Positions 8,074 to 17,463 of a stretch of DNA of 59,728 nt are shown piece by piece. Position numbers and translations under genes: made by a program. The number at the start of each line of letters is the position of its first letter. Positions within the stretch are counted from its first letter, which is position 1. The notes below the pieces were generated by a model. It was not told the origin of the DNA and made no database searches. It saw only the letters and a program-made list of their open reading frames with translations. This stretch comes from Eggerthellaceae bacterium (GTDB lineage: Bacteria > Actinomycetota > Coriobacteriia > Coriobacteriales > Eggerthellaceae), in assembly GCA_017432445.1 (NCBI GenBank), contig JAFRJC010000002.1:1-59728 (forward strand), given 5' to 3'.

Positions 8074-10116
8074 ATGGAGCACATCACCGATTCGAAGGAG
8101 CGTGACGCGCTCTACGCACAGCTCAAGAACGAGGCGGCATCCTTGGACACGATCCACGAGATGCTCGGTTCCGGTAAATGGACCATGGACTTCGACGAGT
8201 CCGGGGTCATGACCCGTGTCAACTGGAGTGACGAGTTTCGTCGGATGTTGGGCTACCACGACTCGGAGGACTTTCCCAACGAGCTGGAATCCTGGTCCAG
8301 CCTGCTGCGCCCAGAAGACAAAGAACGCGTCCTCAAGGAGTTCAACGAGACAATTGCCGACTATACCGGCAGAAAGACCTATGACGTCGAATACCAGCTG
8401 CTCACGAAGAACAGGGGCTATCGCTGGTACCGTGCGGTCGGGAAGCCCACGCGCAGGCCAGATGGCTCGCCGATAACTTATGTGGGCGTGTTCTTGGACA
8501 TCACCGACCAAAAGGAAATGTTGAGCAGGCTGGCGCATCAGCGGGAATCGTTGAACGCGGCCCTAGAGGAAGCGAATCAAGCCAACAAGGCCAAAACGGC
8601 GTTCCTTTCCAACATGAGCCACGAAATCAGGACCCCGATGAACGCCATCATCGGCCTGAACAACATCGCCTTGAACGATCCGACGATTTCACCGCAGACG
8701 CGGGACTACCTGGAAAGGATAGGGGTATCTGCCCATCATCTTCTGGGAATCATCAACGACATATTGGATATGAGCCGTATCGAGTCCGGACGCATGACAA
8801 TCAAGAGCGAGGAGTTCTCGTTCGCGAAGATGCTGGAGCAGATCAACACGATAGTCAGCGGTCAATGCAGCGAAAAAGGACTGCATTACGACTGTCGGAC
8901 CGTCGGGAAGATCGAGGACTATTACATTGGCGACATCATGAAGCTTCGCCAGGTGCTGATCAACATCCTCGGCAATGCGGTCAAGTTCACGCCGGAAGGC
9001 GGCGCGGTCAGCTTCACCATCGAAGACGTGAAGAGGTTGAACCGCCAATCTACGCTGCGCTTCACCATCAGCGACACCGGGATTGGCATGAGCGAGGAGT
9101 TCCTGCCCCGTATCTTCGACGCGTTCAGCCAGGAAGACTCTTCCTCGACCAGCAAATACGGCAGCACGGGATTGGGCATGCCCATCACCAAGAGCATCGT
9201 CGAGCTGATGAACGGCACAATCGAGGTCGAAAGCGAGAAGGACGTGGGTACGACGTTCGTCGTGACGATCACGCTACTCGATGCCGACCGCAAGGAAAGC
9301 GGGGATGTCGGCGAGCTGCATCCGGACGAGTTGTCGGTGCTCGTCATCGACGATGATCCCATAGCGTGCGAGCATGCGCAGGTGGTGCTCGGGCATTTGG
9401 GCATCAGCTGCGATAAGGCGCTGAGCGGTGCCGAAGGCGTCGAGATGGCCAAGGTCCGCCATGCTCGGCGCGAGCCCTACGACCTGGTCCTCGTCGATTG
9501 GAAGATGCCCGAAATGGACGGCGTCGAGACGACGCGCCAGATCAGGGCATCGCTGGGAGAAGACCTTCCCGTCATCATCCTCACGTCGTACAACTGGGAA
9601 GACGTCATGGACGAGGCGACCGAGGCCGGCGTCGACACCTTCGTGGCCAAACCTCTGTTCCCGGGAACCATCATGGACGAGTTCAAAGAGGTTTTCAGCA
9701 AAAAGAGACTCGATGCCGATCTCCGCGAAACCAGCCTCGCCGGCAAGCGCATCTTGCTTGCCGAGGACGTGTTCGTGAATGCGGAAATAATAATGATGAT
9801 GCTGGCCATGGAGGAGATGGATGCCGAGCACGCAGAGAACGGGCAAATCGCCGTCGACATGTTCAACAGCCACGAGCCAGGGTATTACGATGCGATTCTG
9901 ATGGACATGCGCATGCCGGAGATGGATGGACTGACGGCGACGCGCACGATTCGCGTAATGGATCGCGAGGACGCCCACTCCATTCCCATCATCGCCCTGA
10001 CCGCCAACGCCTTCGACGACGACGTGCAGCGCAGCATGCAAGCTGGCCTGAACGCGCACCTCAGCAAACCGGTCGAGGCTGACATTCTGTTCAAAACCCT
10101 CCGCAGCTTGATCTAG
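8074..10116 (+). CDS. Soluble hybrid histidine kinase (PAS-HisKA-HATPase-REC-REC)
   Basis: This 680-residue cytoplasmic sensor kinase has no membrane helix. Order of domains: PAS (about 35-148), HisKA with phosphoacceptor H183 in SHEIRTP, HATPase with N-box, DTGIGM and GLGM boxes (285-402), receiver 1 with D475, and receiver 2 with D611 in MDMRMPEMDG. Both receivers keep their phosphorylatable aspartates and lysines, so a phosphorelay within the protein or to a separate HPt is possible. The ATG at 8074 has GGAGGGG before it; the frame extends upstream to 7981 without similarity. No response regulator or HPt gene lies beside it, so it is an orphan; the PAS ligand is unknown. Confidence 0.93.
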   Translation: MEHITDSKERDALYAQLKNEAASLDTIHEMLGSGKWTMDFDESGVMTRVNWSDEFRRMLGYHDSEDFPNELESWSSLLRPEDKERVLKEFNETIADYTGRKTYDVEYQLLTKNRGYRWYRAVGKPTRRPDGSPITYVGVFLDITDQKEMLSRLAHQRESLNAALEEANQANKAKTAFLSNMSHEIRTPMNAIIGLNNIALNDPTISPQTRDYLERIGVSAHHLLGIINDILDMSRIESGRMTIKSEEFSFAKMLEQINTIVSGQCSEKGLHYDCRTVGKIEDYYIGDIMKLRQVLINILGNAVKFTPEGGAVSFTIEDVKRLNRQSTLRFTISDTGIGMSEEFLPRIFDAFSQEDSSSTSKYGSTGLGMPITKSIVELMNGTIEVESEKDVGTTFVVTITLLDADRKESGDVGELHPDELSVLVIDDDPIACEHAQVVLGHLGISCDKALSGAEGVEMAKVRHARREPYDLVLVDWKMPEMDGVETTRQIRASLGEDLPVIILTSYNWEDVMDEATEAGVDTFVAKPLFPGTIMDEFKEVFSKKRLDADLRETSLAGKRILLAEDVFVNAEIIMMMLAMEEMDAEHAENGQIAVDMFNSHEPGYYDAILMDMRMPEMDGLTATRTIRVMDREDAHSIPIIALTANAFDDDVQRSMQAGLNAHLSKPVEADILFKTLRSLI

Positions 10117-10130
10117 ATGAACGGGAAACG

Positions 10131-10161
10131 GGGCAAAGGGGCATTCCCTTTGTCCTGGTTT
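10131..10161 (+). terminator. Terminator hairpin after hybrid kinase
   Basis: GGGCAAAGGG pairs with CCCTTTGTCC (one G-T pair) around a five-base loop, followed by GGTTTT. It lies between the convergent kinase and hydrolase genes. Confidence 0.65.
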
Positions 10162-10965
10162 TCATACGCCGGCGAAGTCGGCGATGAGGGCGTTCACCTC
10201 GTCGGGGCGATCGGTGTTCGAGTTGTGGCCCGCACCTTCGATCCACGCGATTGGAAGGCCCGTTCTCTTCGTCCATTCGCGGTTATAGCGGCGCGTGGAA
10301 CCTGCAGCGTCCTTGTCGCCGCAGATGAGCAGCGCGGGGCAATCGATTTCGTAGGGAAGCTCGAGCTCGACTGCCTCTGCCAGGATGCGGTACCCGTGGG
10401 CAGACAGGTTGCAGAACTCCTCGTGATCGTAGTCGCTCCAGATATCCATCATCAGCTCTCGTCCGTATTCCGTGGTGGCGGTGCCCTTCGTGCCGTCGCG
10501 CATGAGGGCCTTGTGCGGATAGAGCTTGTAGACGGGGTACATGCGCTTGAGCAGCCAGAGCTCGGTTGCGGTGTAGTATTCGCGCTTGAGCGGCGCCGAG
10601 TCGATGCAGATAAAGCCCGCTGCTTCGCCGGGGAAGTACTGCATGAATGCTTGGCTCAGGTAACCGCCCATTGACTGGCCGACGAGGATGGGGCGCTCGA
10701 TGCCTTCTGCCACGAGGATCTCGTGGAGCCAGCGCGCCTTGTCGGCAAGCGAGAACGTCAGCTCGAAAGGCCGCGAGGTCGCATGGCCCGGCGCGTCCCA
10801 GACAAACACGTTGCAGCGTGGTTCGAAGTATTCGACCTGCTTGTCGAACAGCCGGTGGTCGGCGGTGAGCCCCGGTAGGAACACGAGGGTCTTGGCGCCG
10901 GGCATGGGGTCGTTCACCCAATAGCGGATAGTCCCCTTGTCGGTGGTATGGCTTTTCTCGTTCAC
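10162..10965 (-). CDS. Alpha/beta hydrolase
   Basis: This 267-residue soluble hydrolase has the alpha/beta fold signatures: oxyanion strand LVFLPGLTADH, nucleophile elbow GQSMGG (serine about 98), acid in CGDKD (about 224) and histidine in GAGHNSN (about 247), giving a complete Ser-Asp-His triad. The GTG start at 10965 has GGAAGG upstream and is preferred over TTG 10986. The substrate is unknown; esterase, lactonase and C-C hydrolase members look alike at this level. It is a single gene, divergent from the YihY gene. Confidence 0.85.
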   Translation of the reverse strand: MNEKSHTTDKGTIRYWVNDPMPGAKTLVFLPGLTADHRLFDKQVEYFEPRCNVFVWDAPGHATSRPFELTFSLADKARWLHEILVAEGIERPILVGQSMGGYLSQAFMQYFPGEAAGFICIDSAPLKREYYTATELWLLKRMYPVYKLYPHKALMRDGTKGTATTEYGRELMMDIWSDYDHEEFCNLSAHGYRILAEAVELELPYEIDCPALLICGDKDAAGSTRRYNREWTKRTGLPIAWIEGAGHNSNTDRPDEVNALIADFAGV

Positions 10966-11190
10966 CGCGTTCCTTCCGGTCGACAACCGTTAATTGAATC
11001 GGTCTACGTTCAGGATAACGCCGCAACTCGATGTCCGCCAGCGTCTTCGGTGGTTCGCCTGCAAACACTAGGTGTTCGACAAGTGTGGGAATCGAGGGTC
11101 AACTGCGTCGAGATGCCATCGAGAGTCAGGTGGTTTATCATTTACCCGATAACAAGAGGAAAGACGCGTTCGTTTGGCAAGGGAGTGGTT

Positions 11191-12003
11191 TTGGAAGGGC
11201 TGTTGAGCAAAGGCAAGGCTTTTTTGGACGAGTTCTCGTCTATAGATGCCGGGACCTACGCTTCCAGCATAGCCTACTTCACCTTCCTGTCGCTCGTCCC
11301 GCTTCTTGCGCTTTGCATCTCGCTCGTGTCTGTGGTGGGGATCGGCGAGCAGGAGGTCGTCGCGTTTTTCGGGGCCCTGGTGCCCGACGTGTTCGACGGC
11401 GTCGTGAAAGAGCTCGTCAGAGATGCGTTCGAGCGTTCGGGGCTTGCGTTCTCGCTTTCTACCATAACGCTGCTCTGGTCGGCTTCCAAAGGCATCAAGG
11501 CATTGCGCGCTGGGTTGAATTCGGCCTTTGGGGTGCAGGAGACGAGGAACGGCGTTATGGTTGCGGCCATATCGATTGGAGTGGCCATCATCTTGGGGAT
11601 CCTAATAGCGGCGGCGATGTATCTCGTCTTCAAGGGAAGCGTGCTCCGCGCCATCGCGGACGCCGTTCCCGGCTTCCAGCAAAGCGGTCTTGCAGTCGCG
11701 CTGAACCCGATTGCGGTGCTCGTGCTGGGCGTTTTAGTGCTCGGCGTTTGCTATGCGCACTTGCCCTCCGGGACGAGGCGCCTCAGCAGCCAGCTACCGG
11801 GTGCCGCACTCGCGATGCTTGCGTGCGGCGCGCTTTCGTTCGGTTTCCGCGTGTACGTCGAGCACTTCAGCGATGTCACCGTGCTCTACGGCGGCATCGC
11901 CACGGTGGCGTTGCTGCTCCTCTGGATATACCTTTTGTCTTTGATCCTGATAGCGGGCGGGTTCGTGAACCGTTTCCTTGCTTCTTCTCGAAGCTCTGAG
12001 TGA
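11191..12003 (+). CDS. YihY/virulence factor BrkB family membrane protein
   Basis: This 270-residue inner-membrane protein has six hydrophobic segments and family features: SSIAYFTFLSLVPLL near the N-terminus, the central LWSASKGIKALRAGLNSAFG, and the terminal YGGIATVALLLLWIYLLSLILIAGG. YihY proteins have no settled function; older assignments as ribonuclease BN were wrong. The TTG at 11191 follows AAGGGAG by five bases; an upstream ATG at 10948 would read through the divergent hydrolase start and is unlikely. Confidence 0.85.
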   Translation: MEGLLSKGKAFLDEFSSIDAGTYASSIAYFTFLSLVPLLALCISLVSVVGIGEQEVVAFFGALVPDVFDGVVKELVRDAFERSGLAFSLSTITLLWSASKGIKALRAGLNSAFGVQETRNGVMVAAISIGVAIILGILIAAAMYLVFKGSVLRAIADAVPGFQQSGLAVALNPIAVLVLGVLVLGVCYAHLPSGTRRLSSQLPGAALAMLACGALSFGFRVYVEHFSDVTVLYGGIATVALLLLWIYLLSLILIAGGFVNRFLASSRSSE

Positions 12004-12251
12004 CAAGCGGTCATGAGCGGGGCGTGCGTGATGCCGATAGCATCTCGTATAATTAGTCCGATGGCGAATTCGACCAAAAACCTCCTAGCCTCATCGGCCA
12101 GGGTAACCGTATCGCCGAGGAAGGCCTCTCCGCCTGAATGCTTAGAAGCGAGGCCTACCAGTGCAGAGAACGCAACCTCGCGGAACGCGCCGCCCGGGTC
12201 GGCGAGTTCTTCCAGGTTCGACATGACGCCGATGCGCGTGTCGTCGCTCAT
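11886..12251 (-). CDS. Doubtful hypothetical protein overlapping yihY 3' end
   Basis: This open frame has a GGGAG site ten bases before its ATG and a plausible helical N-terminal sequence (MSDDTRIGVMSNLEELADPGG). Its last ~39 codons are antisense to the end of the YihY gene, where composition looks non-coding. It may be a degraded gene whose original end was lost, or a spurious frame. I recognise no family. Confidence 0.3.
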   Translation of the reverse strand: MSDDTRIGVMSNLEELADPGGAFREVAFSALVGLASKHSGGEAFLGDTVTLADEARRFLVEFAIGLIIRDAIGITHAPLMTACHSELREEARKRFTNPPAIRIKDKRYIQRSSNATVAMPP

Positions 12252-12440
12252 CCAGTCACAGCTCCCAGTTCGAGTATCTCGACATTTGTTTTCGCGATTA
12301 TTTAAAATCCGTGGTCGATGCGAAATGCGTCCTTGCAGACGTTAGCCATGTTTTCTCAAAAATGTGTAGGGAGATGGCGATACAATAAAAGAAGGGAGCC
12401 TGCGGAACGAGGGGCAGGAGACCAGGGAAAGGAACTGAGT

Positions 12441-13238
12441 ATGAAAACAATCGGAAAAATCGCAGCATTGGCTATGACGCTGTCATTGATGTTCGTGCTG
12501 ACCGCATGTGGCGGCAGCTCGTCATCGAGCGCCGCTTCGAGCTCTGAAGCATCGGACGCCGCGTCCAGCGCCGCCGCTTCGAGCGAGAGCGCTTCCGCCA
12601 GCGCGGAGAGCGCGAGCGCAGAGAGCGCCAGCGAGGAGAGCGCCAGTGCGGACGCCGCTTCGGAGGCCAGCGAGGAGAGTGCCAGCGCGGAGAGCGCCAG
12701 CGCGGAGGCTAGCGCAGATGCCAGCGAGTCCGAATCGACCGCGACCGTTGACGCCGATGTTTATGAGAACGAATTCTTCGGCATCAAGTACAGGCTGCCT
12801 GAGGGCTGGAAGTTTGTGGACGTGAACGCAATCGAGGGTGTCAACGATGTCATTTCCACTGCGTCCCAGAACGCCAAGCTCGATATGGTTGCCATGAACG
12901 ACGATCAAAATCAGATTGTCGTAGTCGGTATTGAAGCTCCGGAAGACGCTAACGCCGGCAAGACCGCCGAAGAGTATCTGCAAGCACAGGTGGAGCAGAC
13001 GCAAGCCGCTCTCGAGGGCAATTATTCCTATTCGGCTGCCGATGCGACCGTTACGTTCGACGGAATGGACCGCGAGCTTCCGGCATACATCACGAACCTC
13101 GACATCAACGGCGTTCAGTTCAGCATCTGCCAGGCAGTTGCTGAGAAGGAAGGCTACTTCTTCAACGCAATCGCCATGGGCGCAAGTCAAGACGAAGTGG
13201 TATCAGCGTTTAGCAGCTTCGTCGCTATGAGCGAGTAA
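12441..13238 (+). CDS. Lipoprotein with Ser/Ala/Glu low-complexity linker
   Basis: This 265-residue exported lipoprotein has a type II signal peptide ending in lipobox LTAC (Cys 23). Residues 24-101 are almost only Ser, Ala, Glu and Asp in short repeats such as SAESA, an unfolded spacer lifting the rest from the membrane. Residues 107-265 start YENEFFGIKYRLPEGWKF, a pattern of small PsbP/Mog1-like lipoprotein domains in this phylum. Function is unknown. The ATG has AAAGGA upstream; a hairpin terminator follows at 13350. The repeated linker DNA is likely to vary in length between strains. Confidence 0.85.
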   Translation: MKTIGKIAALAMTLSLMFVLTACGGSSSSSAASSSEASDAASSAAASSESASASAESASAESASEESASADAASEASEESASAESASAEASADASESESTATVDADVYENEFFGIKYRLPEGWKFVDVNAIEGVNDVISTASQNAKLDMVAMNDDQNQIVVVGIEAPEDANAGKTAEEYLQAQVEQTQAALEGNYSYSAADATVTFDGMDRELPAYITNLDINGVQFSICQAVAEKEGYFFNAIAMGASQDEVVSAFSSFVAMSE

Positions 13239-13349
13239 GAGCAACTCAATTAGGTAGGGATGTCTTGGCAGGAGAGGTAATTCTCTCAAACGGGAGCTTG
13301 AGAACGCGAAGCTTGCCGAGCTGCGTATAGACAGTATTCCGCATCGCAC

Positions 13350-13385
13350 GAGCCATTCTCCTGCTGGGGAATGGCTCCTTTTTTG
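13350..13385 (+). terminator. Rho-independent terminator after lipoprotein gene
   Basis: GAGCCATTC pairs with GAATGGCTC around a ten-base loop and is followed by CTTTTTT. It could also act on leftward transcripts of the antiporter gene that ends at 13453. Confidence 0.8.
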
Positions 13386-13452
13386 TCTCCAGTCCGGCTA
13401 TCCCCAAAGCATGCCATCTAGTTGGCTATGATCCAACAGGCTTCTTCCCGGT

Positions 13453-15456
13453 CTAGATCATGTCTTCGGCATCGATGCGGATGACGGCGACCGTCCGGCG
13501 CATCGCCTTCGCCGTCGACTCGTCGATCTTGCCCGCATCCAGCTGCTCCTCGATGAGCTCCCCTTCCCAACGGAGCGCCTCGAGCCTCAATTGCGCAGCC
13601 TGTGCGTTAGCCCTCGCGACATCCTCCAACTGCGGGGTGTATGCGAGCGTGCAGGCCATATCCAGGCGGTAATCCCGTATCAGCGACGATATCCTCTCGG
13701 CATTGTCCACGTCCTCGCTGGCTCTTTGGGCGAGCTTCTTCAGCGCATATTCTGCGCACTTGCTCCTCAGGTCCGAATAGCGCCGGATATCGTCATCGCG
13801 CTTATGGGGAAATCCCAGCGAGACGGCGAACGTCTCAGCCCACGAAAGCGTCGACGACACCATCCTCTTCCATCCGAGTTTCGTCTTCAGAGCCCAGTCG
13901 GGACGCTCCGCGTAGTAGTACTCTTTCTGGTCGAGGTAGCCGCGCATCTTCTCTATGTCTTTGTCGTCGTAGCCGTCTGCTCTGGCGACGCTTTCCAGAT
14001 ACTCGCGCTCCCACGTGATCGCCTCGAGCCTCAACTTCCGGCTTTCCTTGTCACCCAAGGCCCCGCCGCTTGCCGTAATGATGCGCTCCCGGTATTCGCC
14101 CGCCACTATCGCCACCGCGTCCGCATCGTACTCTTCGGATACTTCTCTCAAACGCGCCAGCACAAGCCTGAGAATGTAAAGCCTGGCTTCGTCCTGCCTG
14201 CGCTGCTCGTCGGCGTCCGCCGTCTCCGCCTTGGGCGCTAGGCGGGGCATCGCCACGTTGGCCAGCAGCAGCGTCGCCACTATGACGCACGAGGTCACGA
14301 AAACGAGCACGCCTCGTCCCGACATCGATGACGGCATCGTGAGGATGGCGGCCATGGTAATCGCCCCCTTGGCCCCGCCGAATGTCAAGAGACCGGCAGT
14401 CCGCAGAAGCCCGAGGTCGGTGCCTCCATCTCCCCAACCCCTCCGGGAAGCTTTCGCGATGGCTACGCACCACAAGAACCTGAACGAAACCACAATCCCC
14501 AAAACGAGCGCGACGCCGGAGAAGCCGACGACGGTGTCCACATCGTGCGAAATGATCGCCTCCACCCCGTTGGGGAGTTGCAGGCCCAGAAGCACGAACA
14601 CGATTCCGTTCAAGGCAAACGATGCAACTTTCCACACGCCGTTCGACACGATCTTCGACATCGACACGTCCGCGCCCGTGCCGTTGCTCCCCAGGTCGAA
14701 CACGAGGCCGCATGCTACAGCCGACAGGATTCCCGATACGCCTATCCCTTCTCCGACGATGAAGGCGAGGAAGGGCATCGCGATTTCGAACAGGACATGG
14801 AACGTCATCGACACCATGCCCCCGTTTCGGACCAGCGTCGTCACCCAGTTGCCGAGTGCCCCGAGCACGGCTCCGCATAGCAGCCCGCCGACGAACACCG
14901 CGAGGAACGATCCTGCTGCTACAGCTGGTTCGAACACCCCGGAGATTGCCGCAGCCACTGCGAACTCGAATGCGACGACGCCTGTGGCATCGTTGAAGAT
15001 GGCTTCTGCGGCCAACACGCCTTCTATGCGCTTCGGGAACTTCGTCGATCGGGCGAGCGCCACGACGGCGGCAGCGTCGGTCGGCCCGAGGGCGGCTCCC
15101 ACTGCGAAGCACAGCGCTATCGGGATGCCGGGGAATACGAAGTGAAGGGCCATTCCCACGAGCACCATCATGACGAGCACGAGCCCGATTGAGAGGCAGA
15201 GCACCGTGCCCTTGTCTTTCCAGAGAGCCGCCTTGTCGAGCTCCTTGCTCTCATAGAAGAGGAGCGGCGCTATGAACAGCATCATGAACAGTTCGGTGTC
15301 CGCCTCTATAACGGGCGAAATCGACAGCGCCAATGCCATGGCCAGGCCGATTGCCACTTGCACGAGAGGCGCTGCGACGTGTGGCAGCGCCTTGTCCAGG
15401 AGGGCCGATAACAGCACGGCTGTGACCAGCACCAGGAAAAGCTCCATGATTTCCAA
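13453..15456 (-). CDS. CPA1-family Na+/H+ antiporter (NhaP type)
   Basis: This 667-residue protein exchanges cytoplasmic Na+ (or K+) for protons. About twelve membrane helices fill residues 1-415, with the conserved GPTDAAA (124-130) and the ion-binding FND motif (154-156). A long charged helical cytoplasmic tail (420-667) probably regulates activity, as in NhaP/NHE relatives. The TTG at 15456 has GAGGAGG six bases upstream; ATG 15447 is an alternative. It lies downstream of the PPK2 gene but is separated from it by a terminator and a palindromic repeat. Confidence 0.92.
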   Translation of the reverse strand: MEIMELFLVLVTAVLLSALLDKALPHVAAPLVQVAIGLAMALALSISPVIEADTELFMMLFIAPLLFYESKELDKAALWKDKGTVLCLSIGLVLVMMVLVGMALHFVFPGIPIALCFAVGAALGPTDAAAVVALARSTKFPKRIEGVLAAEAIFNDATGVVAFEFAVAAAISGVFEPAVAAGSFLAVFVGGLLCGAVLGALGNWVTTLVRNGGMVSMTFHVLFEIAMPFLAFIVGEGIGVSGILSAVACGLVFDLGSNGTGADVSMSKIVSNGVWKVASFALNGIVFVLLGLQLPNGVEAIISHDVDTVVGFSGVALVLGIVVSFRFLWCVAIAKASRRGWGDGGTDLGLLRTAGLLTFGGAKGAITMAAILTMPSSMSGRGVLVFVTSCVIVATLLLANVAMPRLAPKAETADADEQRRQDEARLYILRLVLARLREVSEEYDADAVAIVAGEYRERIITASGGALGDKESRKLRLEAITWEREYLESVARADGYDDKDIEKMRGYLDQKEYYYAERPDWALKTKLGWKRMVSSTLSWAETFAVSLGFPHKRDDDIRRYSDLRSKCAEYALKKLAQRASEDVDNAERISSLIRDYRLDMACTLAYTPQLEDVARANAQAAQLRLEALRWEGELIEEQLDAGKIDESTAKAMRRTVAVIRIDAEDMI

Positions 15457-15506
15457 TGTGGCCCTCCTCAGCTGTCGGATAGCTTGTCGATGTAAAGCTT
15501 ATATCA

Positions 15507-15543
15507 AAACGAGGCATCGACGCTTGGCGCCGATGCCTCGTTT
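15507..15543 (-). terminator. Terminator downstream of PPK2 gene
   Basis: A perfect 13-bp stem (AAACGAGGCATCG with its complement) encloses an eleven-base loop. On the minus strand it is followed by TTTTG, placing a stop between the PPK2 gene and the antiporter gene. Confidence 0.75.
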
Positions 15544-15568
15544 ACTGCCCTGAGCCGAAATGGCTGGA

Positions 15569-15599
15569 AATGAGTCGCAGGGCTGTCCTGCGACTCATC
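15569..15599. repeat. GGACAGTCC-type palindrome, copy 1
   Basis: An inverted repeat of ATGAGTCGCAGG with a five-base centre. Read on the minus strand it is almost identical to the 14-3-14 palindrome at 48387-48417, differing near the centre. It sits just after the PPK2 stop codon. Confidence 0.75.
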
Positions 15600-15605
15600 C
15601 GCTTT

Positions 15606-17345
15606 CTACTTGTGCAACCGCGCCTCGAGCGCTTCGTTGATCGCCCTGAGCGCCTGGATGCGCGCATACCATTTGCTGTCGCTCTCGAGCACGATCCACG
15701 GTGCGAACGTCGTGGACGTCAGGCGGAACATGTCGTCGACCGCAGCCTTGTACAGCGGGTACTTGTCGCGGTTGCGCCAGTCCTCGTCAGTGAGCTTCCA
15801 CGTCTTTGCGGGGTCAGCCGCGCGGGCTTCGAAGCGGGCGAGCTGCTCGTCGGGCGTGATGTCCACCCAGAACTTCAACAGGATGGCGCCCCATTGCACC
15901 AGTTCTTGCTCGAAGGCGTTGATTTCATCGTAGGCGCGCGCCCACTCGTCGGCTGTTGCGAATCCCTCCACGCGCTCCACGAGCACGCGGCCGTACCAAC
16001 TGCGATCGTAAATGCCCACGTATCCCGCTTTGGGCATGCGCGTCCAGTAGCGCCAAAGGTGTGGGTGCGCCAGCTCAACCTTCGAGGGTGCAGGCGACGG
16101 ATAAATCCGATAGGAGCGTGCGTCGATGGCTTGGGCGACGCGTTTGATGTTTCCACCCTTGCCGGCCGCATCCCAGCCCTCGTACATGATCATGAGAGGC
16201 ACACGCTTGCGGAACATCTCCTCTTGCAGTTTCCGGAAGCGCGCTTGTTCAACCCTGAGCAGCTCAGCGTATTCCTCGCGATCATCGATGCGGGGTTTTT
16301 CCTTGGAATGATCGAGCTGCGGGTAGTCCGCCATGATGGGATAGTTCGAGCCGCGGGGTGCGATTGCGCTCTGGGCGGTCGCTTGCTCCTCATAGGCTTT
16401 GATCATGGTGTCCTCGGACGGGGCGTTCTCCATGTCGTTCTCGGTCGCGTCTGCCAACACCGCGGAATTCTCGACCGCGGTCTCTTCGACCGTTGTGTCG
16501 GGGTTGCTGGCTAGTGCGTGCTCGAGCGCGTCGACGAGAGCTTGTGCTATCTGGATGTTGGCCACACGACGGTCCTCGCCGTTCACGATTGTCCAGGGCG
16601 CTTGTGCGAAGTTGCTGCTCTCCAGGAACTGATCGTAAACCTTGTATACCTGGTCGTAGTATTTCGTCATCGCGAGCCTTCGCTTGCTCACGCGCCAGGC
16701 GGTGTCGGGGTTCTCTCGCAAAGCCTTGAGGCGTTTCCTCTGGGCCTTTTTGGACACGTGCACGAACAGCTTCACAACGGCATAGCCATCGTCGACGAGC
16801 ATCTGCTCGAAGTTGTTCGCAATGTGCTGGTAGCCGACAATTAAGTTGGTGTTCAACTTCTTGCGCGCTTTCTGAGCGGCCTCCTCGGATGCGGGAATCG
16901 ATCTCGCTTTCTTCGAGAGCTTCTTCAGCTTCCGGGCATTCGCCTTGGTCATACCGAATAGTGCATACTCAGCAGCGGTGGTGTACCAGCCGCGGTCGAA
17001 AAAGGTGATCTCACCGCGCTCGCCGAGTACCTCCCAGAACTGCCTCATGAGAGGATCATCGCTCGTCACGCCCCATTCGAGCCCCTTGAACTTCCTGACT
17101 TCTTTCGGGTTTAAGTCTTCGGTCACATACACCCTCGTGGCGCGCGCATCCAGCTCGTAGACGAGCTCGGAAATGCGCGTTCCCTTGCCGGCTCCTGCCC
17201 AACCCTCGACGAGCACAACCAGCCCAACGCCTTCAGAACGCGCCTGCTGCTGCAGCAGCACGAGCTTGCTGATAAGCTCGTCGTGGATGGGCTTGTACTC
17301 CTCTTTTGTCATCTTTTTGGACTTGAAGTCGATTCTTTCGAGCAT
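15606..17345 (-). CDS. Tandem PPK2-domain polyphosphate kinase (polyphosphate:AMP phosphotransferase type)
   Basis: This 579-residue soluble enzyme has two PPK2 domains. The first has Walker A EGWAGAGKG (47-55) and DRGWYT; the second has EGWDAAGKGG (around residue 370) and DRSWYGRVLVERVEG, with an acidic disordered linker between. In the two-domain class the C-terminal domain phosphorylates AMP to ADP with polyphosphate. The ATG at 17345 follows AGGAAGGGACGCC; the in-frame start at 17387 is weaker. A terminator-like hairpin sits 82 bases upstream of the start, which may mean attenuation. Confidence 0.9.
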   Translation of the reverse strand: MLERIDFKSKKMTKEEYKPIHDELISKLVLLQQQARSEGVGLVVLVEGWAGAGKGTRISELVYELDARATRVYVTEDLNPKEVRKFKGLEWGVTSDDPLMRQFWEVLGERGEITFFDRGWYTTAAEYALFGMTKANARKLKKLSKKARSIPASEEAAQKARKKLNTNLIVGYQHIANNFEQMLVDDGYAVVKLFVHVSKKAQRKRLKALRENPDTAWRVSKRRLAMTKYYDQVYKVYDQFLESSNFAQAPWTIVNGEDRRVANIQIAQALVDALEHALASNPDTTVEETAVENSAVLADATENDMENAPSEDTMIKAYEEQATAQSAIAPRGSNYPIMADYPQLDHSKEKPRIDDREEYAELLRVEQARFRKLQEEMFRKRVPLMIMYEGWDAAGKGGNIKRVAQAIDARSYRIYPSPAPSKVELAHPHLWRYWTRMPKAGYVGIYDRSWYGRVLVERVEGFATADEWARAYDEINAFEQELVQWGAILLKFWVDITPDEQLARFEARAADPAKTWKLTDEDWRNRDKYPLYKAAVDDMFRLTSTTFAPWIVLESDSKWYARIQALRAINEALEARLHK

Positions 17346-17426
17346 GGCGTCCCTTCCTGTCGCCGTTTCCCCCGCGTTCTTCGACATGGCGGTTGTCGTA
17401 AGAGGCTCCAGTTGCCTATGCCAGTC

Positions 17427-17463
17427 AAAAAATGGGCCAGGTTAATGCCACCTGCCCCATTTT
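17427..17463 (-). terminator. Terminator-like hairpin in the PPK2 leader
   Basis: On the minus strand a 14-bp stem with one mismatch (arm AAAATGGGGCAGGT) is followed by TTTTTT, a textbook intrinsic terminator. It lies upstream of the PPK2 start with no gene ending on this strand nearby, so it may be a transcriptional attenuator or the end of a small leader RNA. Confidence 0.6.

Noticed and set aside
15570..16514. 314-codon rightward frame over the PPK2 gene
   Set aside because: Antisense shadow; starts inside a palindromic repeat and has no ribosome site.
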